64,000 bases of DNA, taken from the NCBI GenBank assembly GCA_001657395.1, contig LYSY01000004.1, positions 310,001 through 374,000 on the forward strand, read 5' to 3'. The DNA comes from Rhodospirillales bacterium BBD 1991-14 (GTDB lineage: Bacteria; Pseudomonadota; Alphaproteobacteria; Kiloniellales; Kiloniellaceae). Under the pieces are notes generated by a model that ran no database searches, was not told where the DNA came from, and worked only from the letters and a program-made list of their open reading frames with translations. Of this stretch, positions 53,863 to 62,012 are shown piece after piece (position 1 is the stretch's first letter; every line of letters begins with the position of its first letter). A program made the position numbers and the translations under genes.

Positions 53863-54768
53863 TCATTCCTCTCCCGGCAGTGTCAGGCCGGCGTTGCGGG
53901 CGTACACCTTGGCGATGGCTGAGTCGTCCTGCCGCCCCAGTCCCAGGCCGACGGCGACCATGTATTGCTGAAGCGCTGCGGCGGTGATCGGAGCGCTGAA
54001 GCCGGCCGCGCGCGCAGTGTCCAACACGATGCCGAGGTCTTTGGGCCAGATATTGACCTGGCTCAGCGCTGTGTAGTCCCCAGCCACGATGTGGGGTGCG
54101 CGGTTCTCCAGCATCCAGGACGTACCGGCGCATTTGCTGATGACCTCAACGAACTTGGCAGGTGTGATGCCCTGGGTCATGCCGAGGGTCAGCGCTTCGG
54201 CCATGGTGGCGATGTGAACCCCGGCCAAGAGCTGGTTGACCGCCTTCATCGCCGAGCCGGCCCCTGCGGCCCCGCCGAGTTCAAATACGGTTTCTGAGAC
54301 AGCATCCAGCACGGGCGCCGCGGCGGTAAAGGCTTCGGGGCTGCCCGAGGCCATGATGGTCAGCGCGCCGGCAGCGGCCTTGGCGGCCCCGCCGGAGATC
54401 GGGGCGTCGAGATAGAGCACCCCATGCTCGCGGCAGCGCGCTTCCATATCGCGGGCGAAGCCGGGCGCGACCGTGGCGCAGGCCAGCACGACGGCGCCGG
54501 CTTGCAATCGCGGCACGATCCCACTCTCGCCGAACAGAACGGCTTCGGTCTGCTGGGCGTTCAAGACCACGACGATCACGGCTTGAAGGGACCCGGCTGC
54601 CTCGGCCAAGGACTCTGCTGTCCCACCAACTTCGCGAAACCGCTCGGTCAGGTCGCGGTCGACGTCGGCGCCAAGTGTGTGGAACCCTGCCCGCAAGCAG
54701 GATTGGGCCATGCCGAAACCCATGGAGCCCAGGCCGATTACCGCGACCTTTTGGTCAGACATGCTCAT
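53863..54768 (-). CDS. Beta-hydroxyacid dehydrogenase (3-hydroxyisobutyrate/L-threonate dehydrogenase family)
   Basis: This 301-residue NAD(P)-dependent enzyme has the N-terminal GLGSMGFGMAQSCLRAGF dinucleotide motif, the substrate motif LDAPISGGAAKAAAGALTIM, the catalytic lysine segment GAGSAMKAVNQLLAGVH (K in MKAVNQLL) and the late cofactor-loop lysine in IWPKDLGIV. The sequence recalls L-threonate/tetronate dehydrogenases (LtnD type) more than mmsB, as far as I can tell. It converges with the hydrogenase operon and has no partner gene beside it. If it is LtnD-like, it could act on C4 sugar acids related to the polyol island, but it is 26 kb from that island. An ATG at 54762 is an alternative start. 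Confidence 0.82.
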   Translation of the reverse strand: MSMSDQKVAVIGLGSMGFGMAQSCLRAGFHTLGADVDRDLTERFREVGGTAESLAEAAGSLQAVIVVVLNAQQTEAVLFGESGIVPRLQAGAVVLACATVAPGFARDMEARCREHGVLYLDAPISGGAAKAAAGALTIMASGSPEAFTAAAPVLDAVSETVFELGGAAGAGSAMKAVNQLLAGVHIATMAEALTLGMTQGITPAKFVEVISKCAGTSWMLENRAPHIVAGDYTALSQVNIWPKDLGIVLDTARAAGFSAPITAAALQQYMVAVGLGLGRQDDSAIAKVYARNAGLTLPGEE

Positions 54769-55274
54769 TTTCCCTCTATTCTGTTCGTCTGCACCGAAGC
54801 TGACCGCCACGACGAAAGAATCCTGTCAACCTTCGTCGGTGGCAGCCTCCTTGGGTGCTGTGCCATGTCTTGTGGCACATTTCCACCGCACCGCGAAAGC
54901 CATGTGAACACGAACCCTCGTGTTTCGGCATTGAGCTCAAGCCGGGCGGTGAAAGGTGACGCCCTGGCCTTTCCTTGCCGAAGCGGTCCGGTCGGCCGAC
55001 GGGGCGTTCCCATTGCCGGAGATCGACCCGGAAGGCGAAACGTCGAAGCGGGACATGGGTCGTGCTGGCGGGGTCTCGGAGACGGCGGCCGGGCAAGGTG
55101 TGCGCCTCCAGGGGCACGGATCTGATCGAACGTTTCTGATTGATCGGATCCGCGTTGGATGGGGTCGCTACAGTCGGGCTATTGACCGTCCGGGTCTGCT
55201 CGGACTGACAGCGATAGCGCGGCTTCACCTGCTGGGCGAAACCGCAGAGTGCTTCTGCCTGAAGATCACCCGTT
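54769..55274. other. Intergenic region without a convincing gene, with hairpins
   Basis: This 506-base region lies between the hydroxyacid dehydrogenase and GDP-mannose genes. The open frames in it lack coding character and a ribosome binding site. Two inverted repeats stand out: TGTGCCA/TGGCACA (54859-54879) and a 12-bp one at 55118-55151, listed separately. The promoter of the dehydrogenase gene must lie at the left end. A small RNA or regulatory element cannot be excluded. Confidence 0.5.
55118..55151. repeat. 12-bp inverted repeat with 10-base loop
   Basis: The arms GGATCTGATCGA (55118-55129) and TTGATCGGATCC (55140-55151) pair along all 12 positions, two of them as wobble pairs. They are separated by ACGTTTCTGA. 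There is no T-tract on either side, so this is not a standard terminator. It could be an RNA hairpin or a protein-binding site between two unrelated genes. Confidence 0.55.
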
Positions 55275-56420
55275 CTAAGCGCTCGACTTGCGCCGGGCTT
55301 TTGTCGCCTTGAGTTTTCGCACGACGTCGCGCACAGCCATGGTGCTGCTGCGCGGCGCCACCAGGACCGCATCTTTGGTGGAGATCACCACCATGTCCGC
55401 AAGCCCGATGGCGGCCACCAGACGGCCGTCCTCGCTGCGCAGGTAGCTGCCCTGGACATCTTGGATCAGGCAGTTTCCCAGCACTGCGTTGGCCGCGTCG
55501 TCTTTCTCCGCGATTTCCCAGAGGGCGTTCCAGGCGCCGACGTCGCTCCAACCCATATCGCTGGGAATGACGACGACCTGCCCGGCTTTCTCCATGACCG
55601 CATAGTCGATGGACTCGGAGGGACAGGTTTCGAAGACCGCGGCGTCCAGGCGGATGAAGTCCTGATCGCGGGTTCCGGCCGCCAACGCCTTGCGGCAGGC
55701 GTGCAGGATATCCGGGCGCTGCCGCTCGAGCTCTTCGAGGTAGCGTGCGGCGGAGAAGACGAAGATCCCGCTGTTCCAAAGGTACTGGCCGCTGGCCAGA
55801 TAGGTTTCCGCGGTCGCCAGATCGGGCTTTTCGACGAAGCTTTCCACCTGAAAAAGCCCCGGTGCTTCGGACAGGGCCGGGCCCCGCTTGATGTAGCCGT
55901 AGCCTGTCTCTGCGCGGGCCGGGCGGATGCCGAAGGTGACGAAGCCCTCTGCGACCGCATCGCGCGCCAGCTCCAGGGCACTCAGGAAGGCGGCCCTGTC
56001 GCGCACGGCGTGGTCGGCCGGCATCAGGACCATGACCGCCTCCGGGTCGTCTGCGGTCAGGACCAGGGCGGCGACCGCGGCGGCCGGGGCTGTATTGCGC
56101 CCGCAGGGCTCCAGCACGATTCTCTTGGACGTGAGGCCCAGCTGCTGCAACTGGTCGGCCACCAGAAAGCGATGCTCGGCACTGGCGACCACCAGCGGGG
56201 GCGCACAGCCGTCGACCCCCGCGATGCGCTCGACCGTCTCCTGCAGCATGCTGCGTTCCGAGATCAGGGACAGCAGCTGCTTGGGGTGCTGCGGCCGCGA
56301 CAGCGGCCAAAGGCGCTCGCCTGACCCACCGGAAAGGACGACCGGGTGAAGCTTGCTTGCGATGGCCGGGACTCCCCTGTTGCGCCCGCCAGCCGGCGGG
56401 AATCCTGAGGATTTGGGCAT
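55275..56420 (-). CDS. Mannose-1-phosphate guanylyltransferase (single-domain)
   Basis: This enzyme of about 381 residues makes GDP-mannose from GTP and mannose 1-phosphate. The nucleotide-binding motif VVLSGGSGERLWPLSRPQHPKQLL near the N-terminus, LMPADHAVRD, GYGYIKRGPAL, FVEKPD and NSGIFVFSA are all family hallmarks. It lacks the C-terminal phosphomannose isomerase domain of the AlgA/ManC bifunctional enzymes. The exact start is unclear: an ATG at 56420 is used, but one at 56480 is also in frame and neither has a good ribosome binding site. GDP-mannose feeds the surface-polysaccharide genes next to it. Confidence 0.88.
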   Translation of the reverse strand: MPKSSGFPPAGGRNRGVPAIASKLHPVVLSGGSGERLWPLSRPQHPKQLLSLISERSMLQETVERIAGVDGCAPPLVVASAEHRFLVADQLQQLGLTSKRIVLEPCGRNTAPAAAVAALVLTADDPEAVMVLMPADHAVRDRAAFLSALELARDAVAEGFVTFGIRPARAETGYGYIKRGPALSEAPGLFQVESFVEKPDLATAETYLASGQYLWNSGIFVFSAARYLEELERQRPDILHACRKALAAGTRDQDFIRLDAAVFETCPSESIDYAVMEKAGQVVVIPSDMGWSDVGAWNALWEIAEKDDAANAVLGNCLIQDVQGSYLRSEDGRLVAAIGLADMVVISTKDAVLVAPRSSTMAVRDVVRKLKATKARRKSSA

Positions 56421-56520
56421 GCGGAATGCCGCAGGCCCGGGCCAGAGCCTGTCAAACTTCACAGGCCGGTTGCATGTCATTCCTATGTCAAGGCGCCCCT
56501 GGGTGGGGTGCCGGTTTACT

Positions 56521-56580
56521 GGTCGCTGGGCTACTGGTCGCTGGGCTACTGGTCGCTGGGCTACTGGGTGTTGGGCTACT
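56521..56580. repeat. 15-base tandem repeat, four copies plus a decayed fifth
   Basis: The unit GGTCGCTGGGCTACT occurs three times without a mismatch (56521-56535, 56536-56550, 56551-56565). A variant, GGGTGTTGGGCTACT (56566-56580), and a decayed fifth unit follow. The repeat lies between the GDP-mannose gene and the 3' end of the sulfotransferase gene; the last bases overlap that gene's stop region. Such perfect short tandem copies are prone to slippage. Confidence 0.9.
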
Positions 56581-57352
56581 GGGCGCTGCTGGCGGTTTGG
56601 ATACCGGGTCGATCTGCCGGCCTGGGCTCTGACGCGGCCTCGAACTGATAGCCAAAGCGCTCGATGTCCCGCTGGTAGAGCTCGGCCACCAGGTCCCGCG
56701 TCCTGGCGTCGTAATACTCCTGGTAGCGGCTGAAAGTGGGGAAGTCTTCAGCGCTGCGCCCGCGCCAGATTTTCTTCAGCTCCCCGCGGACGGATCTCTT
56801 TGGCTGATCCTGCGCGGTCTTGGCCTTGGGGACGGAAAGGTTGACGTGGGGGAGATCGATCGGCGGCAGACCGATCTGCACGCAGACCTGCTTGAAGTCG
56901 TCGTTGAGCCGTTCGAAGCGGCCGAGGAAATCGACCTTGAGCGCGCCGTCGTCGTCGCAGATGAAATCCATCTGCGGGCCTACGAACCACTGCTTGTCGC
57001 GCCACATCCAATCGCCCAGGTTCTTTTCAACGAAGTCGCTGTAGCTGCACTTCTTGTGGAACTTGTAATACTTGTAGATCGAGACCGCGCGGTCCCAGGG
57101 GTTCCGCACGAAGGCAAACTTGAAGTAGGAGTCGAACTGCTCCTGCGGCATGTACTTGCAGCCGACGTACTCGTGCCATTTGAGATGCGCGAGCCGCGGC
57201 GGCCCCAGCTCCGGCTTGTCGTTGGGCATCATCAGCAGCGGCGCCCGCGTCTCGTAGGTCAGCCCGAGAAGGTCGAAGAAGACGTGCTCGATGCTCTGGC
57301 CCGCGTTCTTCGGAATATGAATGAACACGCATTTGTGGTGATGAGAGATCAT
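56576..57352 (-). CDS. Sulfotransferase-family protein (Sulfotransfer_2 type)
   Basis: This 258-residue protein has the 5'-phosphosulfate loop FIHIPKNAGQSIEHVFFD at its very N-terminus, the 3'-phosphate motif FAFVRNPWDRAVSIYKYY and a late FLGRFERLNDDFKQVC segment. These are the pattern of carbohydrate sulfotransferases related to the animal HNK-1/chondroitin type. It would transfer sulfate from PAPS to a glycan. The ATG at 57352 is preferred to one 42 bases upstream because the family starts at this point. The C-terminal tail runs into the 15-base tandem repeat. Confidence 0.85.
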   Translation of the reverse strand: MISHHHKCVFIHIPKNAGQSIEHVFFDLLGLTYETRAPLLMMPNDKPELGPPRLAHLKWHEYVGCKYMPQEQFDSYFKFAFVRNPWDRAVSIYKYYKFHKKCSYSDFVEKNLGDWMWRDKQWFVGPQMDFICDDDGALKVDFLGRFERLNDDFKQVCVQIGLPPIDLPHVNLSVPKAKTAQDQPKRSVRGELKKIWRGRSAEDFPTFSRYQEYYDARTRDLVAELYQRDIERFGYQFEAASEPRPADRPGIQTASSAQ

Positions 57353-57427
57353 GCCTTTATCCGTAAATGAGCTGCAGAGCCGGGTGCCGTACACGACGGC
57401 AGGCGGCCGGGTTTTCTTCCATCGGCA

Positions 57428-58567
57428 TCAGATCCGCCCTTGCTGTGGCTTGCGGCTTTCAAGCTGCGCTTTGTCCCTTTGTTTCCCCTCCCGCCGCTCG
57501 TAGGCGGCGGCGGTCAGCGCCCCCATCTGGGGCCATGTCCGCGCCTCGGCCTCGCGGCGATTGAAGTCGGCCATGGCCGCGAGGTCGGCGCTCTGCGCGG
57601 CTTCCATGGCCTCGGTCAGTGCTCCCGGCGCGAAGTAGAGCGCCCCCCGGTCGCCGGGAAAGTCGTACACCCGTGCCGTCTCCGGCAGGATCAGCGGTTT
57701 GCCGAACGACATGGCCAACAGGGCCGAGCCCGAGGTCAGGGTCTGGGAGAAGGGCAGGACGACGACCGAAGCGAGCCCCAGGTACACGGGAATCGCCTCG
57801 TCAGCGACGTATTCAGGCCGCAGGACGATCCGGGCGTCGGCGGCCGCCTTGTCCCGCAGCCAGTCTCCCATCTGCGGATCCAGAACCGATCCGACGATGA
57901 CGAGCCGGGCGTTCCGGGCGGGCAGGGCGCCGAACGCCTCGATCAGGGCATCGATCCCCTTGTACCGGCGAATTGCGCCGATGAAGAGGTAAACGAAGTC
58001 GCTGTCCTTGAGACCCAATTCATGGCGCACCAATGTCACAGCTTCGGGCTTTGCCGGAGGGTATTGTCCGACGTAGCTCGCGTGCGGCACGACCCTCGTC
58101 TTGGCAGCCAACGGAAGACCATAACTTTGTTCGAGTACCCTCACTGCGCTTCGGCTGTGCACGAGGCAGACCTCCACGTGCCGGGCGATCTGGCGGCGAA
58201 GGCGCAGTTCCCAGGCGCTGTCCGCGCTCTCATGGGAAACGCGGTTGTGGACCGTCCAAACGGTGCGCACGCCGAGGAGGCGGCAAAGCCTGAGGTCGGC
58301 TACCAGCAGAAGCAGCTTGGCGAAGCGCTTGAGCGGGTTGCTGGACCAGAAATGCGACTTGATCCAGGGGTTGATCCAGTGCAGGTGCAGGATGCCGACA
58401 TCGGGGTGCTGCATCAGCAGGCGAATGAGCGGGAGCCGCGCTTTCGGATAGTCGCAGAGGGTCACCGCGTAGCCTTGTCTGCCAAGCGCATCCGCCAGCA
58501 GGTTCTGATAGGGATTGGCCTTCCCCCAGTTCGGCAAGAACAGAACTCTGCGTTTTTCACGAGCCAT
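57428..58567 (-). CDS. Glycosyltransferase, GT4-like
   Basis: This glycosyltransferase of about 379 residues has the GT-B fold. The N-terminal domain starts FLPNWGKANPYQNLLADALG and contains GILHLHWINPWIKSHFW. The C-terminal domain has YLFIGAIRRYKGIDALIEAF, RLVIVGSVLDPQM and LTSGSALLAMSFGKPLILP. It probably adds a sugar (perhaps mannose) to a lipid-linked polysaccharide precursor in the cytoplasm. The reading frame is open 147 bases further upstream, and the start at 58567 is chosen because it just precedes the fold; no ribosome binding site decides. It is transcribed toward the sulfotransferase gene. Confidence 0.85.
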   Translation of the reverse strand: MAREKRRVLFLPNWGKANPYQNLLADALGRQGYAVTLCDYPKARLPLIRLLMQHPDVGILHLHWINPWIKSHFWSSNPLKRFAKLLLLVADLRLCRLLGVRTVWTVHNRVSHESADSAWELRLRRQIARHVEVCLVHSRSAVRVLEQSYGLPLAAKTRVVPHASYVGQYPPAKPEAVTLVRHELGLKDSDFVYLFIGAIRRYKGIDALIEAFGALPARNARLVIVGSVLDPQMGDWLRDKAAADARIVLRPEYVADEAIPVYLGLASVVVLPFSQTLTSGSALLAMSFGKPLILPETARVYDFPGDRGALYFAPGALTEAMEAAQSADLAAMADFNRREAEARTWPQMGALTAAAYERREGKQRDKAQLESRKPQQGRI

Positions 58568-58740
58568 GCGGAGCGGAACCGGAGCTTGTGGAGACTGGAG
58601 AACCGGGGGGACCCAGCCCTGTTCCAGGTCTCTACACCAAGAGCGCCAGACCGGCGAAGTGACATTCTTGGGAAGCGAATGACGGAATACGGGAAACCGG
58701 CGCGCCCGGCGCACGGTAGAAGCGGCTGAGACCGGCGGCC

Positions 58741-60186
58741 TTGTCGATCCGTAGATCCATCGGCTGGACCTTCAGCGAGCAGACCTTTCAGTTCGGCCTG
58801 CAGTTTGCCGCATCGGTGATCATTGCGCGGCTGCTGACGCCGGACGAGATGGGCATCTTCGTCCTGGCCATGTCGGCATCTGCGGTTCTGACATCGCTGC
58901 GTACCTTTGGCGTGGGCAACTATCTCATTCGTGAGGCCGAGCTGACGCTCGTCAAGATCCGCTCGGCCTTTGGCGTCATGCTGGCGATCTCCTGGTCGCT
59001 CGGCCTTCTGCTGTTCCTGGGGCGGCACGTCATCGCCGGCCTTTACGACAGAAGCGGCATCGCCGAGGTGATGGTGGTGCTGGCGGTCAGCTTCGTGATT
59101 GCGCCCTTCGGAGCGCCCGCGGTGGCCTTGCTGACCCGCGAAATGCGCTTCCGCACCCTTCATAATATCGGTCTCTTTGCCACTCTCTGCGGATCGTCGC
59201 TCAGTGTCGGCCTGGCCTTTGCCGGTTACAGCTTCATGGCCCTTGCCTGGGGGACGCTGTTGACCGCGTTCCTCTCCTCGCTGCTGCCCATGTTGGTGAT
59301 GCCGCGCTATGCCTTGCTGCTGCCGTCGTTCGTGTACTGGCGTGACATCACACGCTTTGGCGGGCTGCTCTCGCTTGCGCATCTGATCGGCACCCTGAAC
59401 ACCCAGGGCACGCGTTTCATCCTTGGCGGTTTCACCTCTCCCGCCCTCGTCGCGCAGTTCACCCGTGCGGCCCAGCTGCCGAACCTGTACCGGAAGGGCG
59501 TTTTCGGGCCGGTGGCCAGGGTGCTGACGCCGGCCTGGATGAGGAACGTCCGGGAGGGCCACTCCATTGCCAAGGGCGTGGAGAAGCTGGTTGCGCTGAA
59601 CACCGTTCTCATGTGGCCGGTGTTCCTCGCGCTCGGGCTGATCGCCGTTCCCTTCATCACGCTCGTCTTCGGAGAGAACTGGCGCCCGGCCGGTGAGATC
59701 TTTGCCTGGATCCTGTTGGGTCAGGCGATTATCGCGGTCATGCCGCAGCCCGAACAGGTGCTGGTGCCGCATGGGGAGGTTGCCCGCCTTCTGCGCCTGC
59801 GCTGCCTGACCGCGGCGTTTTCGCTGGCGACCGCCGTCGTCGGCGCGTCAATCAGTCTCGAGGCTTTTGCTGTTTCCCGCGTTGTCGCGGCGGTCTTCTT
59901 CGTTGCCGTGAACTTCATGGGGATGCGCGAGTTCATCGATTTTCAGGTCCGGCGATACGCCGCAATCTACCTGCGCTCCGCGGGTGTAGCGGCGGCTGCA
60001 GCTTTGCCGGCTGCGGCCATACGCTTCAACGGACAGGACTCGATGAACCTGATCGAACTCCTGATCGTGATCGCCGGATGCGCCTTGCTTTGGGTCGCCG
60101 GCACTGCTGCGGCGAGGCACCTGGTCTGGTTCGAGGGCGTGGCGGTCCTGCGCCGCCTTCGGGCGGAAAGGGGGGTCTCGGGATGA
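58741..60186 (+). CDS. Polysaccharide flippase, Wzx/MOP superfamily
   Basis: This 481-residue membrane protein has about 12-14 hydrophobic segments and typical O-antigen/exopolysaccharide flippase motifs near the start (SEQTFQFGLQFAASVIIARLLTPDEMG). Only a TTG (58741) lies between the upstream in-frame stop and the conserved start of the fold, so TTG is the likely start codon. It would move lipid-linked oligosaccharide across the inner membrane. It is divergent from the glycosyltransferase gene, and its stop overlaps the ATG of the next sulfotransferase gene. Confidence 0.87.
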   Translation: MSIRRSIGWTFSEQTFQFGLQFAASVIIARLLTPDEMGIFVLAMSASAVLTSLRTFGVGNYLIREAELTLVKIRSAFGVMLAISWSLGLLLFLGRHVIAGLYDRSGIAEVMVVLAVSFVIAPFGAPAVALLTREMRFRTLHNIGLFATLCGSSLSVGLAFAGYSFMALAWGTLLTAFLSSLLPMLVMPRYALLLPSFVYWRDITRFGGLLSLAHLIGTLNTQGTRFILGGFTSPALVAQFTRAAQLPNLYRKGVFGPVARVLTPAWMRNVREGHSIAKGVEKLVALNTVLMWPVFLALGLIAVPFITLVFGENWRPAGEIFAWILLGQAIIAVMPQPEQVLVPHGEVARLLRLRCLTAAFSLATAVVGASISLEAFAVSRVVAAVFFVAVNFMGMREFIDFQVRRYAAIYLRSAGVAAAAALPAAAIRFNGQDSMNLIELLIVIAGCALLWVAGTAAARHLVWFEGVAVLRRLRAERGVSG

Positions 60187-61106
60187 AATCCATCGGACGC
60201 GCGATCCTGGGCCCGCGCCGCAGCCGGATGACCTCGCGCGGGGCGCGCGATCAGGCGGCCAGGCTGGAGCGCCAGCTCGACGCCTTCGACAGCCGCTTTC
60301 TGACCGGCGCGGCTTTGCAGACGTCCAGCGGGCCGCTTTGCGAAAACCCCGTCTTCATACTGTCGGCCGGCTGGCGCTCCGGGTCCACCCTGTTGCAGCG
60401 CATGGTCATGGCCAACAATCCCTCGATCATCGTCTGGGGCGAGCCCTATGACATCGCCTCGCCGATCCAGACGCTGGCCGACCAGCTGCGGCCCTTTTCA
60501 GCAGACTGGCCCCGCAGCGGCTACTTCGTCGAACCGAGAGGATCGGATCTGTCGAATGAGTGGGTCGCCAACCTCTATCCCCCGGCACAGGCCTTTCGGA
60601 CCGCCCATCTCGCCTACCTTGAGACCCTTTTCGCAGCGCCGGCGGAGGCCCTGGGGCGCAGCCACTGGGGGCTGAAGGAGGTGCGCCTGGGCTCCGACCA
60701 TGTGCGCTACCTGCGGTGGCTCTATCCCAAGGCGAAGTTCGTCTTTCTGATCCGGAACCCCTTGGACGCCTACAGATCCTACCGCGGCCGGCTGACCTGG
60801 TTTGCGGATTGGCCCAACCACGTGGTGGCGACGCCCCACAGTTTCGGGCGCCATTGGCGCCGCCTCTGCAACGAGTTCCTGGAGATGCGAGACCAGAATG
60901 TCGGCGTGCTCCTGCACTACGAGCGCCTCGGCGATGACGCCACGCTTTCGAGCCTGAGCGACTACCTCGGGTGGGCCGTGCCGCGGCTTCAGGAGATGGC
61001 CAGGCTGAAGGGCTGGAACAGCAAAGAGGAAAAACCGCTGGGCGCGATCGAGAAAGCCATGCTGCGCAGGGCCGTCGGCAGCACGGCGCGGGCGCTCGGT
61101 TATTGA
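60183..61106 (+). CDS. Sulfotransferase-family protein
   Basis: This 307-residue protein has the PAPS 5'-phosphosulfate loop FILSAGWRSGSTLLQRM (about residues 58-74) and the 3'-phosphate motif FVFLIRNPLDAYRSYRG (about residues 187-203). A family-typical LLHYERLGDDATLSSLSDYLG segment follows. There is no signal peptide or membrane anchor, so it acts in the cytoplasm. Its ATG overlaps the flippase stop (ATGA), which places it in the glycan operon. The acceptor is presumably a sugar of the nascent polysaccharide. Confidence 0.86.
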   Translation: MKSIGRAILGPRRSRMTSRGARDQAARLERQLDAFDSRFLTGAALQTSSGPLCENPVFILSAGWRSGSTLLQRMVMANNPSIIVWGEPYDIASPIQTLADQLRPFSADWPRSGYFVEPRGSDLSNEWVANLYPPAQAFRTAHLAYLETLFAAPAEALGRSHWGLKEVRLGSDHVRYLRWLYPKAKFVFLIRNPLDAYRSYRGRLTWFADWPNHVVATPHSFGRHWRRLCNEFLEMRDQNVGVLLHYERLGDDATLSSLSDYLGWAVPRLQEMARLKGWNSKEEKPLGAIEKAMLRRAVGSTARALGY

Positions 61107-61142
61107 TGAAGGCGGCTTTTTCAGTCAGCAGGATGACGATGA

Positions 61143-61967
61143 ATGGTTAACCGCGCCGTGAAGAACCTGGCAAAGACGGTCCTGCCGAGAGGGGTCGTCA
61201 ATCGACTGTCGAGCAACGGCAGGTACCGGCAGGAGGCTCTGCCGCGGTTCGCAGCACCGGTGAACGGGGCGGCGGAAACGCTGGCCTGCTGCATTGCCTA
61301 CACCGAGAGCGGCGGGTTCTGCGTGCCCCTTTCCTCGCGGCACCGCCCGGCCGCGCGGCGCATTCTCGAGGGCTCGGTCTACGAACCCGATACCATCGCG
61401 TTTCTGACCGCGCACTGCGGAGACGGCGATATCGTTCATGCCGGAACCTACTTCGGCGATTTTCTGCCGGCGCTGTCACGCGCCTGTGCGCGTGATGCGA
61501 AGATCTGGGCCTTCGAGCCGAACCCTGAGAACTTCCGTTGCGCCAGTGTGACCCGCGCACTCAATATCCTCGACAACGTCCATCTGACGAACTGCGGGCT
61601 GGGCGCCAGCGGAGGCAGCGCGGTCATGCAGGTCAGATCGCCTGATGGCAGGGCGTTGGGCGGCGGCAGTCAGTTGCAGGACCAGGGCACGGCCCTGTCT
61701 GCGGACCTGACGGTCGAGGTCGGGATCGTGGCGCTGGACGACGTGATCCCGCCGGACAGGCCGGTTTCCATCATTCAGCTCGATGTCGAGGGGTTTGAGC
61801 AACAGGCCCTGGCCGGCGCCATGCAGACCCTGTCCCGCTGCAAGCCGATCCTGGTCCTGGAAACCCTTCCGGAGGAAGCCTGGCTGGCCAGCAACATCCT
61901 CAGTCTGGGATACAGGCTCGACGCGGAGATTCATGGCAACCGCGTTCTGCTGCCGTCCGCTGCCTGA
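61143..61967 (+). CDS. FkbM-family methyltransferase
   Basis: This 274-residue SAM-dependent methyltransferase of the FkbM group contains the cofactor-binding region GDGDIVHAGTYFGDFLPAL and AFEPNPENFRC. The signature IIQLDVEGFEQQALAGAM and a C-terminal LVLETLPEE follow. FkbM enzymes O-methylate sugars or polyketides. It follows the sulfotransferase gene after 36 bases in the same direction, so it probably methylates a sugar of the same glycan. The usual VIDVGANxG motif is replaced by IVHAGTYFG, a notable divergence. Confidence 0.85.
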   Translation: MVNRAVKNLAKTVLPRGVVNRLSSNGRYRQEALPRFAAPVNGAAETLACCIAYTESGGFCVPLSSRHRPAARRILEGSVYEPDTIAFLTAHCGDGDIVHAGTYFGDFLPALSRACARDAKIWAFEPNPENFRCASVTRALNILDNVHLTNCGLGASGGSAVMQVRSPDGRALGGGSQLQDQGTALSADLTVEVGIVALDDVIPPDRPVSIIQLDVEGFEQQALAGAMQTLSRCKPILVLETLPEEAWLASNILSLGYRLDAEIHGNRVLLPSAA

Positions 61968-62012
61968 AGGTCCTTGAGCGTGGTGCGCAGGTCGACGCCA
62001 CGCTGCTCTACC

